A stretch of 64,000 nt of DNA from Agrobacterium genomosp. 13 str. CFBP 6927 (GCA_900012615.1 LT009757.1:442044-506043); one strand, 5' to 3'. Counted from the first letter of the stretch, positions 1 through 11,849 are shown. Program-made: numbers and translations. Notes: generated by a model from the sequence alone, not told the origin.

Positions 1-431
1 CCATGGTTCGTTATGCTTTCAACTACAGCTCAAACGGCTGGTTGGAAATCCAGTGGTACATGTTCGCCTTTATCGTTCTGATCGGTGCGTCTTACACGCT
101 GCGCATGAACGAACATGTGCGGGTGGACATTATCTATGGCGCGATTTCCTCGCGCAGCCGCATCTGGGTTGACCTTATCGGAATAACGCTTTTCCTGCTG
201 CCCGGCTGCTTTTATCTGGCCTGGCTTTCCTGGCCGATGTTCACGCTTTCCTGGTATCAGAATGAAATGTCCTCCAATGCCGGCGGTCTCATTCGCTGGC
301 CGGTGAAACTCATCATCTTTGCCGGTTTCGCCCTTCTGGTTCTTCAGGGATTTTCAGAACTTATCAAGCGCATAGGCGCCCTCAACGGGCTTTATGCGCT
401 GGATACGAAGTACGAAAAACCCCTGCAATGA
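1..431 (+). CDS. TRAP transporter small permease (DctQ-type), 5' partial
   Basis: This is the small membrane subunit of a tripartite ATP-independent periplasmic (TRAP) transporter, which docks on the large permease. About 142 residues are visible. They begin at the conserved RYxFN...E region that normally follows the first membrane helix, so helix 1 and the true start lie upstream of the window; the ATG at position 3 is probably internal. Three hydrophobic helices remain (about residues 17-36, 55-78 and 100-120), with the family's basic-His-Val-Asp loop (NEHVRVD) between the first two. The large permease gene follows after 32 bp. Substrate cannot be read from this subunit; the nearby binding protein suggests an organic or 2-oxo acid. 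Confidence 0.85.
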   Translation, partial: MVRYAFNYSSNGWLEIQWYMFAFIVLIGASYTLRMNEHVRVDIIYGAISSRSRIWVDLIGITLFLLPGCFYLAWLSWPMFTLSWYQNEMSSNAGGLIRWPVKLIIFAGFALLVLQGFSELIKRIGALNGLYALDTKYEKPLQ

Positions 432-463
432 TCGCGCCGATCTGAACCTTCAGGATATTTCCC

Positions 464-1933
464 ATGTTTGAATATGGTATTCTTCCGCCACTGATGTTCC
501 TCGGCATGATCATCTTCATGCTTTACGGATTTCCGGTTGCTTTCTCGCTTGCCACCGTCGGTCTGGTTTTCGGCGTCATCGGCATCTTCACCGAGCATTT
601 TTCGCCGGCCTTTCTTCAGGCCTTGCCGCTGCGCATTTTCGGCATCGTCTCCAACGACCTTCTGCTCGCCATTCCCTTCTTCACCTTCATGGGCGCAATT
701 CTGGAGCGATGCGGGCTTGCCGAAGATCTGCTTGAAGGAACCGGTAAGCTGTTTGGCGCCATTCCGGGCGGTCTTGCCTATGCCGTCATCATCGTTGGCG
801 CGATCCTCGGCGCAATCACCGGCACGGTTGCAGCCTCCGTCATCACCATGGGCGTCATCTCCCTGCCGATCATGCTGAAATACGGTTATAATCCGCGGCT
901 TGCCACCGGTGTCATCGCCGCGTCGGGAACGATCACGCAGGTCATTCCGCCGTCCCTCGTCCTGATCGTTCTCGCCGACCAGCTCGGCAAATCCGTGGGC
1001 GACATGTATCTCGGCGCAATCGGGCCCTCGATCATGCAGGTCGCCATCTTCATGCTCTTCATCCTGCTAATGTCGATCGTGCGGCCGAAGGATTTGCCGG
1101 CTTTGCCGCCGGAAGCACGGGGAGAACTCAACCGCGCGCTGGTGTTCCGCGTGCTGGCGGGCATGATCCCTTCTATCGTTCTGATCTTCCTCGTGCTCGG
1201 CACCATATTCCTCGGCCTCGCCACCCCGACAGAAGCCGGCGCGCTCGGCGTCGTCGGCGCTATGGCGCTTGCCGCCGCGCACCGACGCCTTACATGGGAT
1301 CTCGTCAAGCAGGGCATGCATTCCACCATGCACATCACCTCCATGGTGGTGTTCATTCTGGTCGGCGCCACCTGCTTTTCCCTGGTCTTTCAGGGCATGG
1401 ACGGTTCGCTGTGGATCGAACACATGTTGTCGGGCATTCCGGGCGGCCCCATCGGCTTCCTGATCTTCGTCAACATCTTCATCTTCTTCCTCGCCTTCTT
1501 CCTCGATTTCTTTGAAATCGCCTTTATCGTCATTCCGATGCTGGCACCGATCGCCCAGTCGCTCGGTATCGACCTGATCTGGTTCGGCGTTCTGATCTGC
1601 ATCAACATGCAAACGAGCTTCATGCATCCGCCCTTCGGATTTGCGCTGTTCTACCTGCGCTCCATCGCGCCGCGCACGGTCAAGACATCGGATATCTACA
1701 TGGGCGCGATTCCCTGGCTCGGCATGCAGCTCATCCTCGTCGCCATCGTGATCTTCTGGCCGGAATCCGTCACCTACTGGCTGGATAAGGCACCCGAGGT
1801 CGATCTGAATTCCATCAAGATCGAAGTGCCGGCCTTCGGCAATCAGGGTGGCAACACCATGCCCAATTTCGGGCAGCCGGGTGGATTGCCGGGCATGCCG
1901 AATCTTGGTGAACCGCCGAAGATCGGGCCGTAA
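464..1933 (+). CDS. TRAP transporter large permease (DctM-type)
   Basis: This is the large 12-helix permease of a TRAP transporter, the sodium-coupled translocation subunit in the inner membrane. The 489-residue product starts at ATG 464, behind an AGGA-like ribosome site, and has the typical DctM hydrophobic pattern, with GAITGTVAASVITMG and the PPS/MHPPFGF motifs. The core ends near residue 450. An unusual hydrophilic Gly/Pro/Asn/Met-rich tail of roughly 35 residues follows, with repeats of the type MPNxGxPxG; family members are usually about 425-445 residues without it. It is co-transcribed with the small permease upstream. The presumed binding protein gene is convergent downstream rather than in the same operon. 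Confidence 0.93.
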   Translation: MFEYGILPPLMFLGMIIFMLYGFPVAFSLATVGLVFGVIGIFTEHFSPAFLQALPLRIFGIVSNDLLLAIPFFTFMGAILERCGLAEDLLEGTGKLFGAIPGGLAYAVIIVGAILGAITGTVAASVITMGVISLPIMLKYGYNPRLATGVIAASGTITQVIPPSLVLIVLADQLGKSVGDMYLGAIGPSIMQVAIFMLFILLMSIVRPKDLPALPPEARGELNRALVFRVLAGMIPSIVLIFLVLGTIFLGLATPTEAGALGVVGAMALAAAHRRLTWDLVKQGMHSTMHITSMVVFILVGATCFSLVFQGMDGSLWIEHMLSGIPGGPIGFLIFVNIFIFFLAFFLDFFEIAFIVIPMLAPIAQSLGIDLIWFGVLICINMQTSFMHPPFGFALFYLRSIAPRTVKTSDIYMGAIPWLGMQLILVAIVIFWPESVTYWLDKAPEVDLNSIKIEVPAFGNQGGNTMPNFGQPGGLPGMPNLGEPPKIGP

Positions 1934-2030
1934 CAGCGTCTTGTAAGTATCTGGCGAAACGCTTATGATTGCGGAGTGGAAGACAGGGTTGCACCCCTGC
2001 CTTCCGTTTGCTTATCTGCTTAGAAAATTG

Positions 2031-2062
2031 AACCGGACGGAGACAGACCAGCCCGTCCGGTT
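2031..2062 (+). terminator. Candidate terminator after the TRAP permease genes
   Basis: A perfect 10-bp inverted repeat (AACCGGACGG at 2031-2040, CCGTCCGGTT at 2053-2062) with a 12-nt loop is followed on the plus strand by a short pyrimidine run (CTTCC). It sits about 100 bp after the large permease stop. The T tract is weak, so intrinsic termination is likely but not certain. Confidence 0.5.
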
Positions 2063-2261
2063 CTTCCTAAACCAAAGCGTAATGCTCAGCGGTTTCCACA
2101 TCGCATCACCTCCACAGTTGAGAGCAAGGCCTTTGCCGAGGTCGGCGTGGCCAATCCTCGCCGACACTCCGGCTGGTCTCGGAGCCTGCTGCTTTTGCGC
2201 CCAACAATCAGATCGTAAATCACCCTTTCTTGTCGGGCGCGTGAAGGCTTGAACGCACAAC

Positions 2262-2291
2262 AAAAACCCCGGAGACCGAAATCCCCGGGGT
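2262..2291 (-). terminator. Rho-independent terminator after the TRAP binding protein gene
   Basis: Read on the minus strand, an ACCCCGG/CCGGGGT stem (2285-2291 with 2266-2272, 12-nt loop) runs directly into a T tract complementary to the A run at 2262-2266. It lies about 30 bp beyond the stop of the minus-strand binding protein gene, the expected position and polarity for an intrinsic terminator. Confidence 0.75.
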
Positions 2292-2319
2292 CTTTGCTCG
2301 GTCCGCCGTCACCGAATAA

Positions 2320-3417
<1,098 letters not shown>

Positions 3418-3722
3418 CTATATCCTCCCAGATATGAACGCTGCCCGCAGCTTTGAATTCCCCTCTTTGCTGTTCAGGCATCGCAGCAAAGTAAGCACGG
3501 TTACCGCCCGGCTGACAAGCACCCGCTCCAAGAATTAATCGCGCGGAAACCGGCCTTTTGAGGAATTTTCCGGCCGTCTCCTCCGTATTTTATTTGCAAC
3601 TGAAATATCACAATGCAGCCTTATACTTTAGGCGCATATATTGCCGACAGAACGCAAAAGGCGTGCTTGACTTGCCCCGCCGGCAGTCGCACAAATTTTT
3701 GGAGATTCGCCCCGGAGCCACC
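3418..3722. promoter_or_regulatory. Divergent promoter region, TRAP binding protein / C26 hydrolase
   Basis: This 305-bp gap separates two divergent genes and must hold both promoters. The plus-strand reading frame continues upstream of position 3723 without family similarity, so I treat it as non-coding. I see no convincing -35/-10 pair with standard spacing and no clear operator palindrome. Confidence 0.5.
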
Positions 3723-4478
3723 ATGCCAAAACCGATTATCGCCGTTCCCGCCGACATCCGGCATTTCACCGGAGCCGACTGGCACGCCGCGCAGAACCAG
3801 TATCTTTCCGCCGCGCTGAAGGTGGCGGGCGTCATGTCCTTCATCGTTCCGGCCTTTGAGGAAGGCAATGAGGTGGACGCCATTCTTGACCGGGTCGACG
3901 GCCTGCTCGTCTCCGGCTCGGCCACCAATGTACACCCTTCCCTCTACGGAAAAGAGGCACGGGAAAGCGACGGCCCCTTCGATCCAGCCCGTGACGCCAC
4001 CAGCCTGCCGCTGATCCGCCGCGCGCTGGAACGCGGCATTCCGATGCTTGCCATCTGCCGCGGCATCCAGGAGCTGAACGTGGCGCTGGGTGGCACGCTT
4101 GCTTCCGAAATTCAGGAACAGCCCGGCATCTGGGACCACCGCAAGCCCGAACATGACGACCGCGACGTGGCCTTCGCCATCCGTCAGCCGGTGCATGTGC
4201 GCGAAGGCTCCTGCATTGCGCAGCATCTCGGCATGTCAGGCGAAATCCAGATCAATTCGCTGCACCGGCAGGCGATCGCTGAAACTGCACCACGCCTGCA
4301 GGTGGAGGCCACGGCGGCGGACGGCACCATCGAGGCCGTCTCCGTCATTGACGCCAAGGGTTTCGCCGTCGGCGTGCAATGGCATCCGGAATATTGGGCC
4401 GAGACGGACGCGCCGTCACGCGCTTTGTTCGAGGCTTTCGGCAAGGCCGTTCACGAGTATCGCAACAGCAAGGCCTGA
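3723..4478 (+). CDS. Gamma-glutamyl-gamma-aminobutyrate hydrolase family (peptidase C26)
   Basis: This is a class-I glutamine amidotransferase-like hydrolase of the PuuD/peptidase C26 family, 251 residues, which cleaves gamma-glutamyl amide bonds such as gamma-glutamyl-GABA. The nucleophile is the Cys in AICRGIQELN (about residue 112), and the catalytic His and Glu are in GVQWHPEY near the C-terminus. NSLHRQA is another conserved block. I chose the ATG at 3723, just after a GGAG site, where family similarity begins (MPKPIIAVPAD). The gene stands alone, divergent from the TRAP binding protein and convergent with the sugar ABC operon. The exact gamma-glutamyl substrate is not determined by the sequence. 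Confidence 0.9.
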   Translation: MPKPIIAVPADIRHFTGADWHAAQNQYLSAALKVAGVMSFIVPAFEEGNEVDAILDRVDGLLVSGSATNVHPSLYGKEARESDGPFDPARDATSLPLIRRALERGIPMLAICRGIQELNVALGGTLASEIQEQPGIWDHRKPEHDDRDVAFAIRQPVHVREGSCIAQHLGMSGEIQINSLHRQAIAETAPRLQVEATAADGTIEAVSVIDAKGFAVGVQWHPEYWAETDAPSRALFEAFGKAVHEYRNSKA

Positions 4479-4523
4479 AACCCTCGCCCTCAGATGCAAG
4501 CCGGATCCCTATCGCCGGGGCAT

Positions 4524-4553
4524 AAAAAAGGGGCAAGCTTGAAAGCTTGCCCC
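4524..4553 (-). terminator. Rho-independent terminator of the sugar ABC operon
   Basis: A perfect 10-bp stem (GGGGCAAGCT at 4530-4539, AGCTTGCCCC at 4544-4553, loop TGAA) is followed on the minus strand by six T residues (complement of 4524-4529). It lies 20 bp past the stop of the sugar ABC permease gene and is one of the clearest terminators in the window. It may also serve the plus-strand hydrolase gene. Confidence 0.9.
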
Positions 4554-4573
4554 AAGTCCGGGAGGAGGAGTGT

Positions 4574-5605
4574 TTAACGCTTTGCGCGTTTCTTCTGGCG
4601 GTAAACGTCGGCGACAACAGCAGCCACGATGATGAGGCCTTTGACGATCTCCTGATAATAGGCGTCAACCCTGAGGAATGTGAAACCGGACGTCATGACG
4701 CCGAGGATGATGGTGCCGATCACGGTTCCCGTGATGCGGCCGGCACCGCCAGCCAGCGAGGTGCCACCGATAACGGCTGCGGCGATGGCGTCGAGTTCAT
4801 ACATCACGCCCATGCCGGCCTGCGCCGTCTGCGCGCGGGCAGCGGTGACCACACCGGCAAGACCCGCCAGCATGCCGGCAATGGCATAGACCTTGATAAG
4901 ATGCGCCTCGATGTTGATACCGGAAACACGCGCCGCCTGCTGGTTGGCGCCGATGGCATAGGTGAACTTGCCGTAACGCGTATAGCGCAACGCCACATGG
5001 AAGATGACGGCGACGACGAGGAACACCACGACCGGCCAGATGCCCGTGCCGATGAAGTTGAAACCATCGGTGAGCCCCGAGATCGGCTGACCCTTCGTGT
5101 ACCATTTGGAAAGGCCGCGCGCCGTCACCATCATGCCGAGCGTTGCGATGAAAGGCGGAATTTTGGTGCGGGCGATAAGCTGCCCGTTAATGAAGCCGGC
5201 TAAAGCCCCGGCCAATATGCCGACTGCCAGCGGTATGAAGAACGGCAGATCGGTAAGGCCCGGATAGAGGGCGCGCGGCCATGTCGAGGATTGCGCCACA
5301 CTTGCGGACAACATCGCCGTTAGGCCGACGACCGAACCGGAAGACAGATCGATGCCGCCGGTGATGATGACCTGCGTGACGCCGACCGCGATGATGCCGA
5401 TCACCGACACCTGCAGGATCATGATCGTGAGGCGCTGCTGGTTCATCAGAAAGCTCTGGCCGATGAAAATCCAGCCCAGCATCTCATAAACCAGCGCGAT
5501 GCCGATCAGGATGAAAAATATATTGGCTTCCGGCGGAATGCGCCTGTGCGGCTTGCGTCCGGATTTTGCATCCAACTCTGCGTTGGCGGCGGCGTTCGTA
5601 TTCAT
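4574..5605 (-). CDS. Sugar ABC transporter permease (RbsC family)
   Basis: This is the inner-membrane permease of a CUT2 (ribose/inositol/xylose-type) sugar importer, 343 residues with about ten hydrophobic helices. Family signatures include [15 protein letters not shown] and the [19 protein letters not shown] block. A hydrophilic N-terminal segment of about 25 residues precedes the first helix. The ATG at 5605 has a GAGGAGGAA ribosome site. It is the last gene of the three-gene minus-strand operon (binding protein, ATPase, permease), 33 bp after the ATPase, and ends before a strong terminator. Confidence 0.93.
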   Translation of the reverse strand: MNTNAAANAELDAKSGRKPHRRIPPEANIFFILIGIALVYEMLGWIFIGQSFLMNQQRLTIMILQVSVIGIIAVGVTQVIITGGIDLSSGSVVGLTAMLSASVAQSSTWPRALYPGLTDLPFFIPLAVGILAGALAGFINGQLIARTKIPPFIATLGMMVTARGLSKWYTKGQPISGLTDGFNFIGTGIWPVVVFLVVAVIFHVALRYTRYGKFTYAIGANQQAARVSGINIEAHLIKVYAIAGMLAGLAGVVTAARAQTAQAGMGVMYELDAIAAAVIGGTSLAGGAGRITGTVIGTIILGVMTSGFTFLRVDAYYQEIVKGLIIVAAVVADVYRQKKRAKR

Positions 5606-5638
5606 TACGTGTTCCTCCTCGAGAAATCCCGGCGCGCC

Positions 5639-7180
<1,542 letters not shown>

Positions 7181-7254
7181 CTCACCCTCCACAATAGACA
7201 AAAATAACCGGAAAAATGGCTCTGCCCAACGGCGGCCGTCTTCCGGGGAGGCTT

Positions 7255-7348
7255 ACAGCGCCGTATCGCTCACGACACAAAGGCGCTGTAACACTTTGAA
7301 TTCAATGAAATTCTATAGCTTTTCCCGTTCCGGAGCCTGGCGCTCCGG
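7255..7348 (-). other. Intergenic hairpins between sugar-binding protein and ATPase genes
   Basis: Two perfect inverted repeats lie in the gap that follows the binding protein gene in transcription order: CCGGAGC/GCTCCGG (7330-7336 with 7342-7348) and ACAGCGCC/GGCGCTGT (7255-7262 with 7282-7289). Neither is followed by a T tract on the minus strand. Such hairpins after a binding-protein gene commonly stabilise the upstream message so that the binding protein is made in excess; this role is inferred. Confidence 0.55.
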
Positions 7349-7417
7349 CAGCCGTCCATATCCGGCATTTGCTTCCGAGACTGATTTAAACGGTTACAAA
7401 TGCCGGAATGGGTTTCG

Positions 7418-8347
7418 TCAGTTCTTGGCCACGTAGTCCTTGACGTTTTCCGGTGTGACGAGCTGGAAGGGAATGTAAACCTTCTTCTCCACCTTGTCGC
7501 CCTTGACGAGCTTCAGCGCCGCGTCGAGAGCGCCCTTGCCCTGGCCTGCGGCATCCTGGAACACCGTCACATCGAGATCGCCCGCCTGCATGGCGGCAAG
7601 CGCATCCTGGGTGGCATCCACACCGGCAACGACATATTCCTTCATGTCCTTGCCTGCGGCCTTCAGGGCCTGGATGGCGCCGATCGCCATTTCATCGTTG
7701 TTGGCGATGACGGCGTTGAACTCGATACCGCTGGACAGCCAGTTGGTGACGAGGTCGGCACCCTGCGTGCGCTGCCAGTTTGCCGTCTGTTCTTCAACCA
7801 CGGAAATGCCCTTGCATTCATCGGTCTTCAGAACATCGTGAACGGCCTGCGTGCGCATGCGCGCGCCCTGATTGGACAATTCGCCCATCATGACCACGGC
7901 CTTGCCCTTGCCACCGAGAAGGCGGCAAACTTCCTTGGTTTCCAGCGTGCCGGCAACGGTTTCTTCCGATGCCACGAAAGCCTGGCCATCCGGCAGGCTG
8001 TCCACGTTCACCGGCTGACGGTTAACGTAAACCAGCGGGATTTTCGCGTCGGCGGCAAGCTTCGACATGGCTGCCGTCGCATCCGTGTCAACCGGGTTGA
8101 CGATGATCGCATCCACCTTGGAGGCGATGAAGTTCTGGATCTGGCTCTGCTGCTTGGCAACGTCGTTCTGCGCATCCTCGACCTGCAGGGTGACGCCTTT
8201 CTGTTCCTTGGCATAATCCTGCATGCCGTTGCGCAGCACGGTCAGGAAGTTGTCGTCGAACAGGGCCATCGAAACACCGACGGTCTCGGCATGTGCCGCC
8301 GTGCCCAAAAGCACAGACATGGCCGCACTGATGATAAGCTTCTTCAT
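7418..8347 (-). CDS. Sugar ABC transporter substrate-binding protein (RbsB family)
   Basis: This periplasmic type-I binding protein of the CUT2 importer has 309 residues. I start it at the ATG at 8347 (ribosome site GGAGGAG), which gives a clean Sec signal peptide (MKKLIISAAMSVLLGTAAHA). A frame extension of ten codons upstream has no such signal. Typical family blocks are IVNPVDTDAT, VYVNRQP and IANNDEMAIGAIQALK. The overall pattern recalls the inositol/rhizopine binders (IbpA, MocB) more than ribose RbsB, but that is memory-based and low confidence. It is the first gene of the operon; the 357-bp region upstream must hold the promoter. Confidence 0.93.
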   Translation of the reverse strand: MKKLIISAAMSVLLGTAAHAETVGVSMALFDDNFLTVLRNGMQDYAKEQKGVTLQVEDAQNDVAKQQSQIQNFIASKVDAIIVNPVDTDATAAMSKLAADAKIPLVYVNRQPVNVDSLPDGQAFVASEETVAGTLETKEVCRLLGGKGKAVVMMGELSNQGARMRTQAVHDVLKTDECKGISVVEEQTANWQRTQGADLVTNWLSSGIEFNAVIANNDEMAIGAIQALKAAGKDMKEYVVAGVDATQDALAAMQAGDLDVTVFQDAAGQGKGALDAALKLVKGDKVEKKVYIPFQLVTPENVKDYVAKN

Positions 8348-8704
8348 TCTTTTCTCCTCCGTGGTGTCCGGCGCCACCTCTCCCAGCCGGAAACGAGCCC
8401 AAAAGCCCGCCGCTACCTCCTCACAGTCAGAAAACGGAATAATGAAACCGATTTTCTGTTGTTCGGTATATTTATTCCATTTTTGGTCTGAACGTCAATG
8501 CTTTCTTCGCAGCCCGTCAGCGAAGCGGCACACAAGGCGGTGATGAACGGAAATTATGGGAGGACGTGCCGGCGCGCTCCCGCTTTGGCGGAAGCGGAAA
8601 CGGCTCACGCGAAAGCTGAAGACTTACCCGCAGGTCATCGGGCAGCCTTCAGCAAAGTGTCTTGGGAGGCAGTCGGGGACGGGCGAGAAAGCTGGCGGGG
8701 CGCG
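8348..8704 (-). promoter_or_regulatory. Promoter region of the sugar ABC operon with nested inverted repeats
   Basis: This 357-bp gap lies upstream of the binding protein gene and after the amidohydrolase stop. I see no credible gene. An AT-rich segment near 8428-8480 has two interleaved dyads: CAGAAAA (8428-8434) with TTTTCTG (8452-8458), and GGAATAA (8436-8442) with TTATTCC (8472-8478). They sit 80-130 bp upstream of the start codon, a plausible place for a repressor or activator of the operon. No regulator gene is adjacent, so the factor is unknown. Confidence 0.5.
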
Positions 8705-10147
8705 TTACGGGTGCGAACCGGGCATCACGTCGGCCGGAATTGGGCAGACATAGTCGCTGCCTTCCGTTTTTTCCCGCCACTCTTTTTTAGCACTGGCAAG
8801 CAAATCAGGCGAGGTCATCAGCGCAAGACCCGTCGATGCGAGCGTCTTGGCTGCATGCGCCATGGCCTTATGGGCGGCAGGGCTCTTGCCCTGCGCCACC
8901 ACCTGCCATGTATGCGGATTGGTGCCGATCGCCCAGGCGGGCGTCCAGCATTGTGCCGTCGGCGTGATCCAACTGACGTCGCCGACATCTGTGGAACCCG
9001 CCCGGAAATGCGACTCGCCCTCGAAATCTCGCAGACCGAGATGCAGGGGCATCGATCCGTCGACCTTTCTGTTGGAAAAGACATCGCCCTTTATCTGGTA
9101 AAGCCGGATGCTGCTTTTGATCGCCTCTTCGGTGAAAGTGTCCTGAATGCGTTTGGCGAATTCGATATCGGCCTCATCGAAGGCGATGGGGCCAAGCGTC
9201 ACCATGTTTTCATGCATCGCCGTTTCCAGCGTGATGTTGGGCAGGAGATTGGTGGAGGCGGTATCGAAGACGATCTCCACTTCGGTTTCGGTCATCATGG
9301 CAGCACCACGCGCGACCTTGTCCACCCGCGCCGCGAGATCGAGCGCCTGGCGCATTTCCGGTGCGCGGATCAGGTAAAGCACTTCCGCCTTCGCTTGCAC
9401 GACATTGGCCGCCTTGCCGCCGGTATCGGTAATCGCATAATGCACCCGGCAATCCTGCGGCATGTGTTCGCGCAGAAAATTGACGCCGACATTCATCAGT
9501 TCCACGGCGTCCAGCGCCGAACGGCCGAGATGGGCAGCGTTGGAGGCGTGGGAAGCCACGCCTTTGAAACGGTAGAAATATTCCAGCACGGCGAGATTGT
9601 TGGTGGAACGCACGCCATTGAAGGGAGCCGGATGCCAGGTCAGTGCCGCATCGACATCATCAAACAGGCCGGCGCGCACCATGAAGGTCTTGCCGGAACC
9701 GCCCTCCTCACCGGGGCAACCGTAATAACGCACGGTGCCGGGCAGATTATTGGCCTTCAGATGCCGCGTCAGTGCAATGGCCGCCATCAGCGACCCGACG
9801 CCGAGCAGGTTGTGGCCGCAGCCGTGGCCCGTAGCACCCGCTTCACGCGGCTGCACCTGCGCCACATCGGCCACCTGGCTCATGCCGGCCAGCGCGTCGA
9901 ATTCACCGAGGAAGGCAATGACCGGCTTGCCGCTGCCGAATTCACCGATGAAGGCCGTCTCCATGCCTGCCACGCCGCGTCGGACCGCAAAGCCGTTTTC
10001 TTCAAGCGCCTTTGCCAGAACTCCGGCGGATTGCCGCTCCTCGAACTTAAGTTCGGCAAAATCCCAGATACTGTCGCTCAGAGTGGTAAAATCGGGCTTC
10101 ATCATCTCGATTTCGGCGGCAATCGACATCACGGCGTCACGGTTCAT
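8705..10147 (-). CDS. M20 family amidohydrolase (AbgB-like, p-aminobenzoyl-glutamate hydrolase type)
   Basis: This is a metal-dependent amidohydrolase of the M20 family, 480 residues from ATG 10147 (ribosome site GAGGA). The closest pattern I recognise is AbgB, the subunit of p-aminobenzoyl-glutamate hydrolase. Metal-site motifs are GHGCGHNLLG (about residue 125) and the acidic pair in GCPGEEGGSGK. The lid/dimerisation domain follows, and the C-terminal metal ligand region is around VGDVSW. No AbgA partner is present, and single-gene AbgB-like enzymes act on various N-acyl or peptide amides. It lies downstream of the peptide ABC operon but behind a terminator, so it may be transcribed only partly with it. 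Confidence 0.88.
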   Translation of the reverse strand: MNRDAVMSIAAEIEMMKPDFTTLSDSIWDFAELKFEERQSAGVLAKALEENGFAVRRGVAGMETAFIGEFGSGKPVIAFLGEFDALAGMSQVADVAQVQPREAGATGHGCGHNLLGVGSLMAAIALTRHLKANNLPGTVRYYGCPGEEGGSGKTFMVRAGLFDDVDAALTWHPAPFNGVRSTNNLAVLEYFYRFKGVASHASNAAHLGRSALDAVELMNVGVNFLREHMPQDCRVHYAITDTGGKAANVVQAKAEVLYLIRAPEMRQALDLAARVDKVARGAAMMTETEVEIVFDTASTNLLPNITLETAMHENMVTLGPIAFDEADIEFAKRIQDTFTEEAIKSSIRLYQIKGDVFSNRKVDGSMPLHLGLRDFEGESHFRAGSTDVGDVSWITPTAQCWTPAWAIGTNPHTWQVVAQGKSPAAHKAMAHAAKTLASTGLALMTSPDLLASAKKEWREKTEGSDYVCPIPADVMPGSHP

Positions 10148-10230
10148 GGTTCGTCCTCGCATTCTCGCCCTTTTCGGGCGCACGCAAGCGCTTCGGCGGA
10201 GGGGACCACCAAACCCTTACGCTTTATGAT

Positions 10231-10266
10231 GAAAAGACCCGCGCCGGATTTTGCTGCCGACGCGGG
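10231..10266 (-). terminator. Terminator after the DppA-like gene
   Basis: On the minus strand a 10-bp stem with one T-G wobble (10257-10266 with 10238-10247) is followed by TCTTTTC. It begins 10 bp after the stop of the peptide-binding protein gene and separates it from the amidohydrolase. A second small hairpin (CGCCC/GGGCG, 10166-10180) lies just upstream of the amidohydrolase start. Confidence 0.7.
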
Positions 10267-10275
10267 CATATTGGA

Positions 10276-11820
10276 TCAGTTGTCGACCGAGACTTCCCAG
10301 AGGCGGGCGTTCGACTGCCAGACTGGCTGGCCCTTGAGCTTCTTCGTGGCGCCCCAGACATCGACCATGTCGTAGAGGAAGATGCCCGGCATTTCCTTCA
10401 GCATCAGTTCGTGGAACTCGTCGAAAATCTTCTGGCGTTTCGTCTGGTCGGCCTCGACATATGCCGCCTTCATCAGTTCGATCGCTTTCGGATCGTCCCA
10501 CATCAAGGAGGCGTTCTTGTCCTTGTTACCGACATAGAAGGCATACATCAGCGCCGGGTCGAGACGCGGGGCGACCGACTGTGAGATCACCTGATAATTG
10601 CCGGAGCGACGGCGGTCGACCTGCGTGGCGTAATCCAGCACCTCGATCTGCACGTTGAGACCCGCCTGCTGCATCATGGCCTGCGCCATGACGGCGGCCG
10701 GGAAACTCGGCACGTTGCCACGCTTGTTGGCGATGATGGAGATCGGCTCGCCCTTGTAACCGGCGGCCTCCAGTTCCTTTTTCGCCGCCTCAATGTCATA
10801 GGTCGGGCGCTTCTTCTGGGTCTCGTCAAAATAGACCGAGTCCTGCGAGACCATCGAGCCATTGGCTTCACCCGTGCCGTTCGATGCGGCAGCAACCAGT
10901 TCATCGAGATCAAGCGCCATCGCCATGGCGCGGCGCACGCCGGGATTGCTCAGCACCTTGTCGCGGGTCTGGATGTAGAACAGGTTCTTGCCGTTGTTGC
11001 GGGCAACGATGAGCTGCATCTTCTCATTGGTCTTGAACTCCGGAATGAGATCGGGAGAAATCTCAGCCGTGTCGAGCACACCGGATTCAAGGCCCGCCTT
11101 CACCGTCGAAGCATCGGGAATAACCATGAACTTGATGCCATCGGCGAGCGGCCGCTTGGAGCCGACCATGCCGTCAGGCTTACCGTCATTTGCCGGCGAA
11201 ACATAATCGGCAAATTTGGCGAGGCGGATATATTCGCCTTTCTTCCACTCGTCCCACTGGAACGGACCGGTACCGATCGGCTTGACGAAGCTGCCATCGG
11301 CAGCAACCGATTCCGGCGAGATCATGCCGGTATAACCGCATTCCGGCCGCGACATGAGGCCGAGAAAAACGGCTGACGGCTTTTCAAGGGTAATCTCAAC
11401 CGTAGATGCATCGCTGGCCTTGACGCCGGTGACGTGTGCTGCCCCACCCTCGGCGAAATCGTTGAGGCATGCCCATTTGGTTTCCGGCTTCAGATAACGT
11501 GCCCAGTTCCAGGCAACATCCTCTGCGGTGAGCGGCTTGCCATTGTGGAATTTCACATCCTTGCGCAGCTTGAACGTATAGGTCAGGCCGTCAGCTGCAA
11601 CCTCCACGCTTTCGGCCAGAAGCGGCTTCACCTCTCCGGCATTGTTATAACCGACAAGGCCTTCCACGATGTGCAGGATAACCCCGTCCGTATTGCCATC
11701 GCGATTCACGCCGGGATTGCTGCTGCGCAGATCCGAGCTTTGCGCGATGGTGATATCGCGGGCCGCCGCGATATTGGCCGTTACCAGCAGGGCAACGCCT
11801 GCAAGAAGAAATTTTTTCAC
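10276..11820 (-). CDS. Peptide-type ABC transporter substrate-binding protein (SBP family 5)
   Basis: This periplasmic solute-binding protein is of the DppA/OppA class (family 5), 514 residues from a GTG start at 11820. GTG is preferred because GAGGG lies 7 nt upstream and it yields a proper signal peptide (VKKFLLAGVALLVTANIAAA). An in-frame ATG at 11853, overlapping the upstream stop, lacks both. Family blocks include LTYTFKLRKDVKFHNGKPLTAEDV and GTGPFQWDEWKKGEYI. Substrates of this class are peptides, opines, glycosides or other amide compounds. Neighbouring hydrolases (beta-lactamase-like upstream, M20 downstream) suggest an amide-containing ligand. Confidence 0.92.
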   Translation of the reverse strand: MKKFLLAGVALLVTANIAAARDITIAQSSDLRSSNPGVNRDGNTDGVILHIVEGLVGYNNAGEVKPLLAESVEVAADGLTYTFKLRKDVKFHNGKPLTAEDVAWNWARYLKPETKWACLNDFAEGGAAHVTGVKASDASTVEITLEKPSAVFLGLMSRPECGYTGMISPESVAADGSFVKPIGTGPFQWDEWKKGEYIRLAKFADYVSPANDGKPDGMVGSKRPLADGIKFMVIPDASTVKAGLESGVLDTAEISPDLIPEFKTNEKMQLIVARNNGKNLFYIQTRDKVLSNPGVRRAMAMALDLDELVAAASNGTGEANGSMVSQDSVYFDETQKKRPTYDIEAAKKELEAAGYKGEPISIIANKRGNVPSFPAAVMAQAMMQQAGLNVQIEVLDYATQVDRRRSGNYQVISQSVAPRLDPALMYAFYVGNKDKNASLMWDDPKAIELMKAAYVEADQTKRQKIFDEFHELMLKEMPGIFLYDMVDVWGATKKLKGQPVWQSNARLWEVSVDN

Positions 11821-11849
11821 TGTTCTACCCTCTTTGTTGTCGTTGATTA

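Larger units (their letters stand above)
1934..2319. other. Convergent intergenic region with three hairpins
   Basis: This 386-bp gap lies between the convergent TRAP large permease and TRAP binding protein genes. I find no credible gene; the short ORFs on both strands have no family signature or good ribosome site. It holds three inverted repeats: 1978-1988 with 1995-2005 (one mismatch), the perfect 2031-2040/2053-2062, and 2266-2272/2285-2291. The second and third are listed as terminators. Confidence 0.6.

Noticed and set aside
1965-2263. Short ORFs on both strands between the TRAP genes
   Set aside because: They lie across three inverted repeats, have no ribosome site or family signature, and look like terminator-region DNA.
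3594-3627. Possible sigma-70 promoter (TTGCAA ... TATACT) before the C26 hydrolase
   Set aside because: The spacing is over 20 bp, outside the normal 16-18 bp range.
8498-10375. Long plus-strand ORF (625 codons) opposite the M20 amidohydrolase gene
   Set aside because: It mirrors the coding frame of a clear enzyme gene and has His/Arg-rich low-complexity composition with no family signature. This is the usual antisense shadow in GC-rich DNA.
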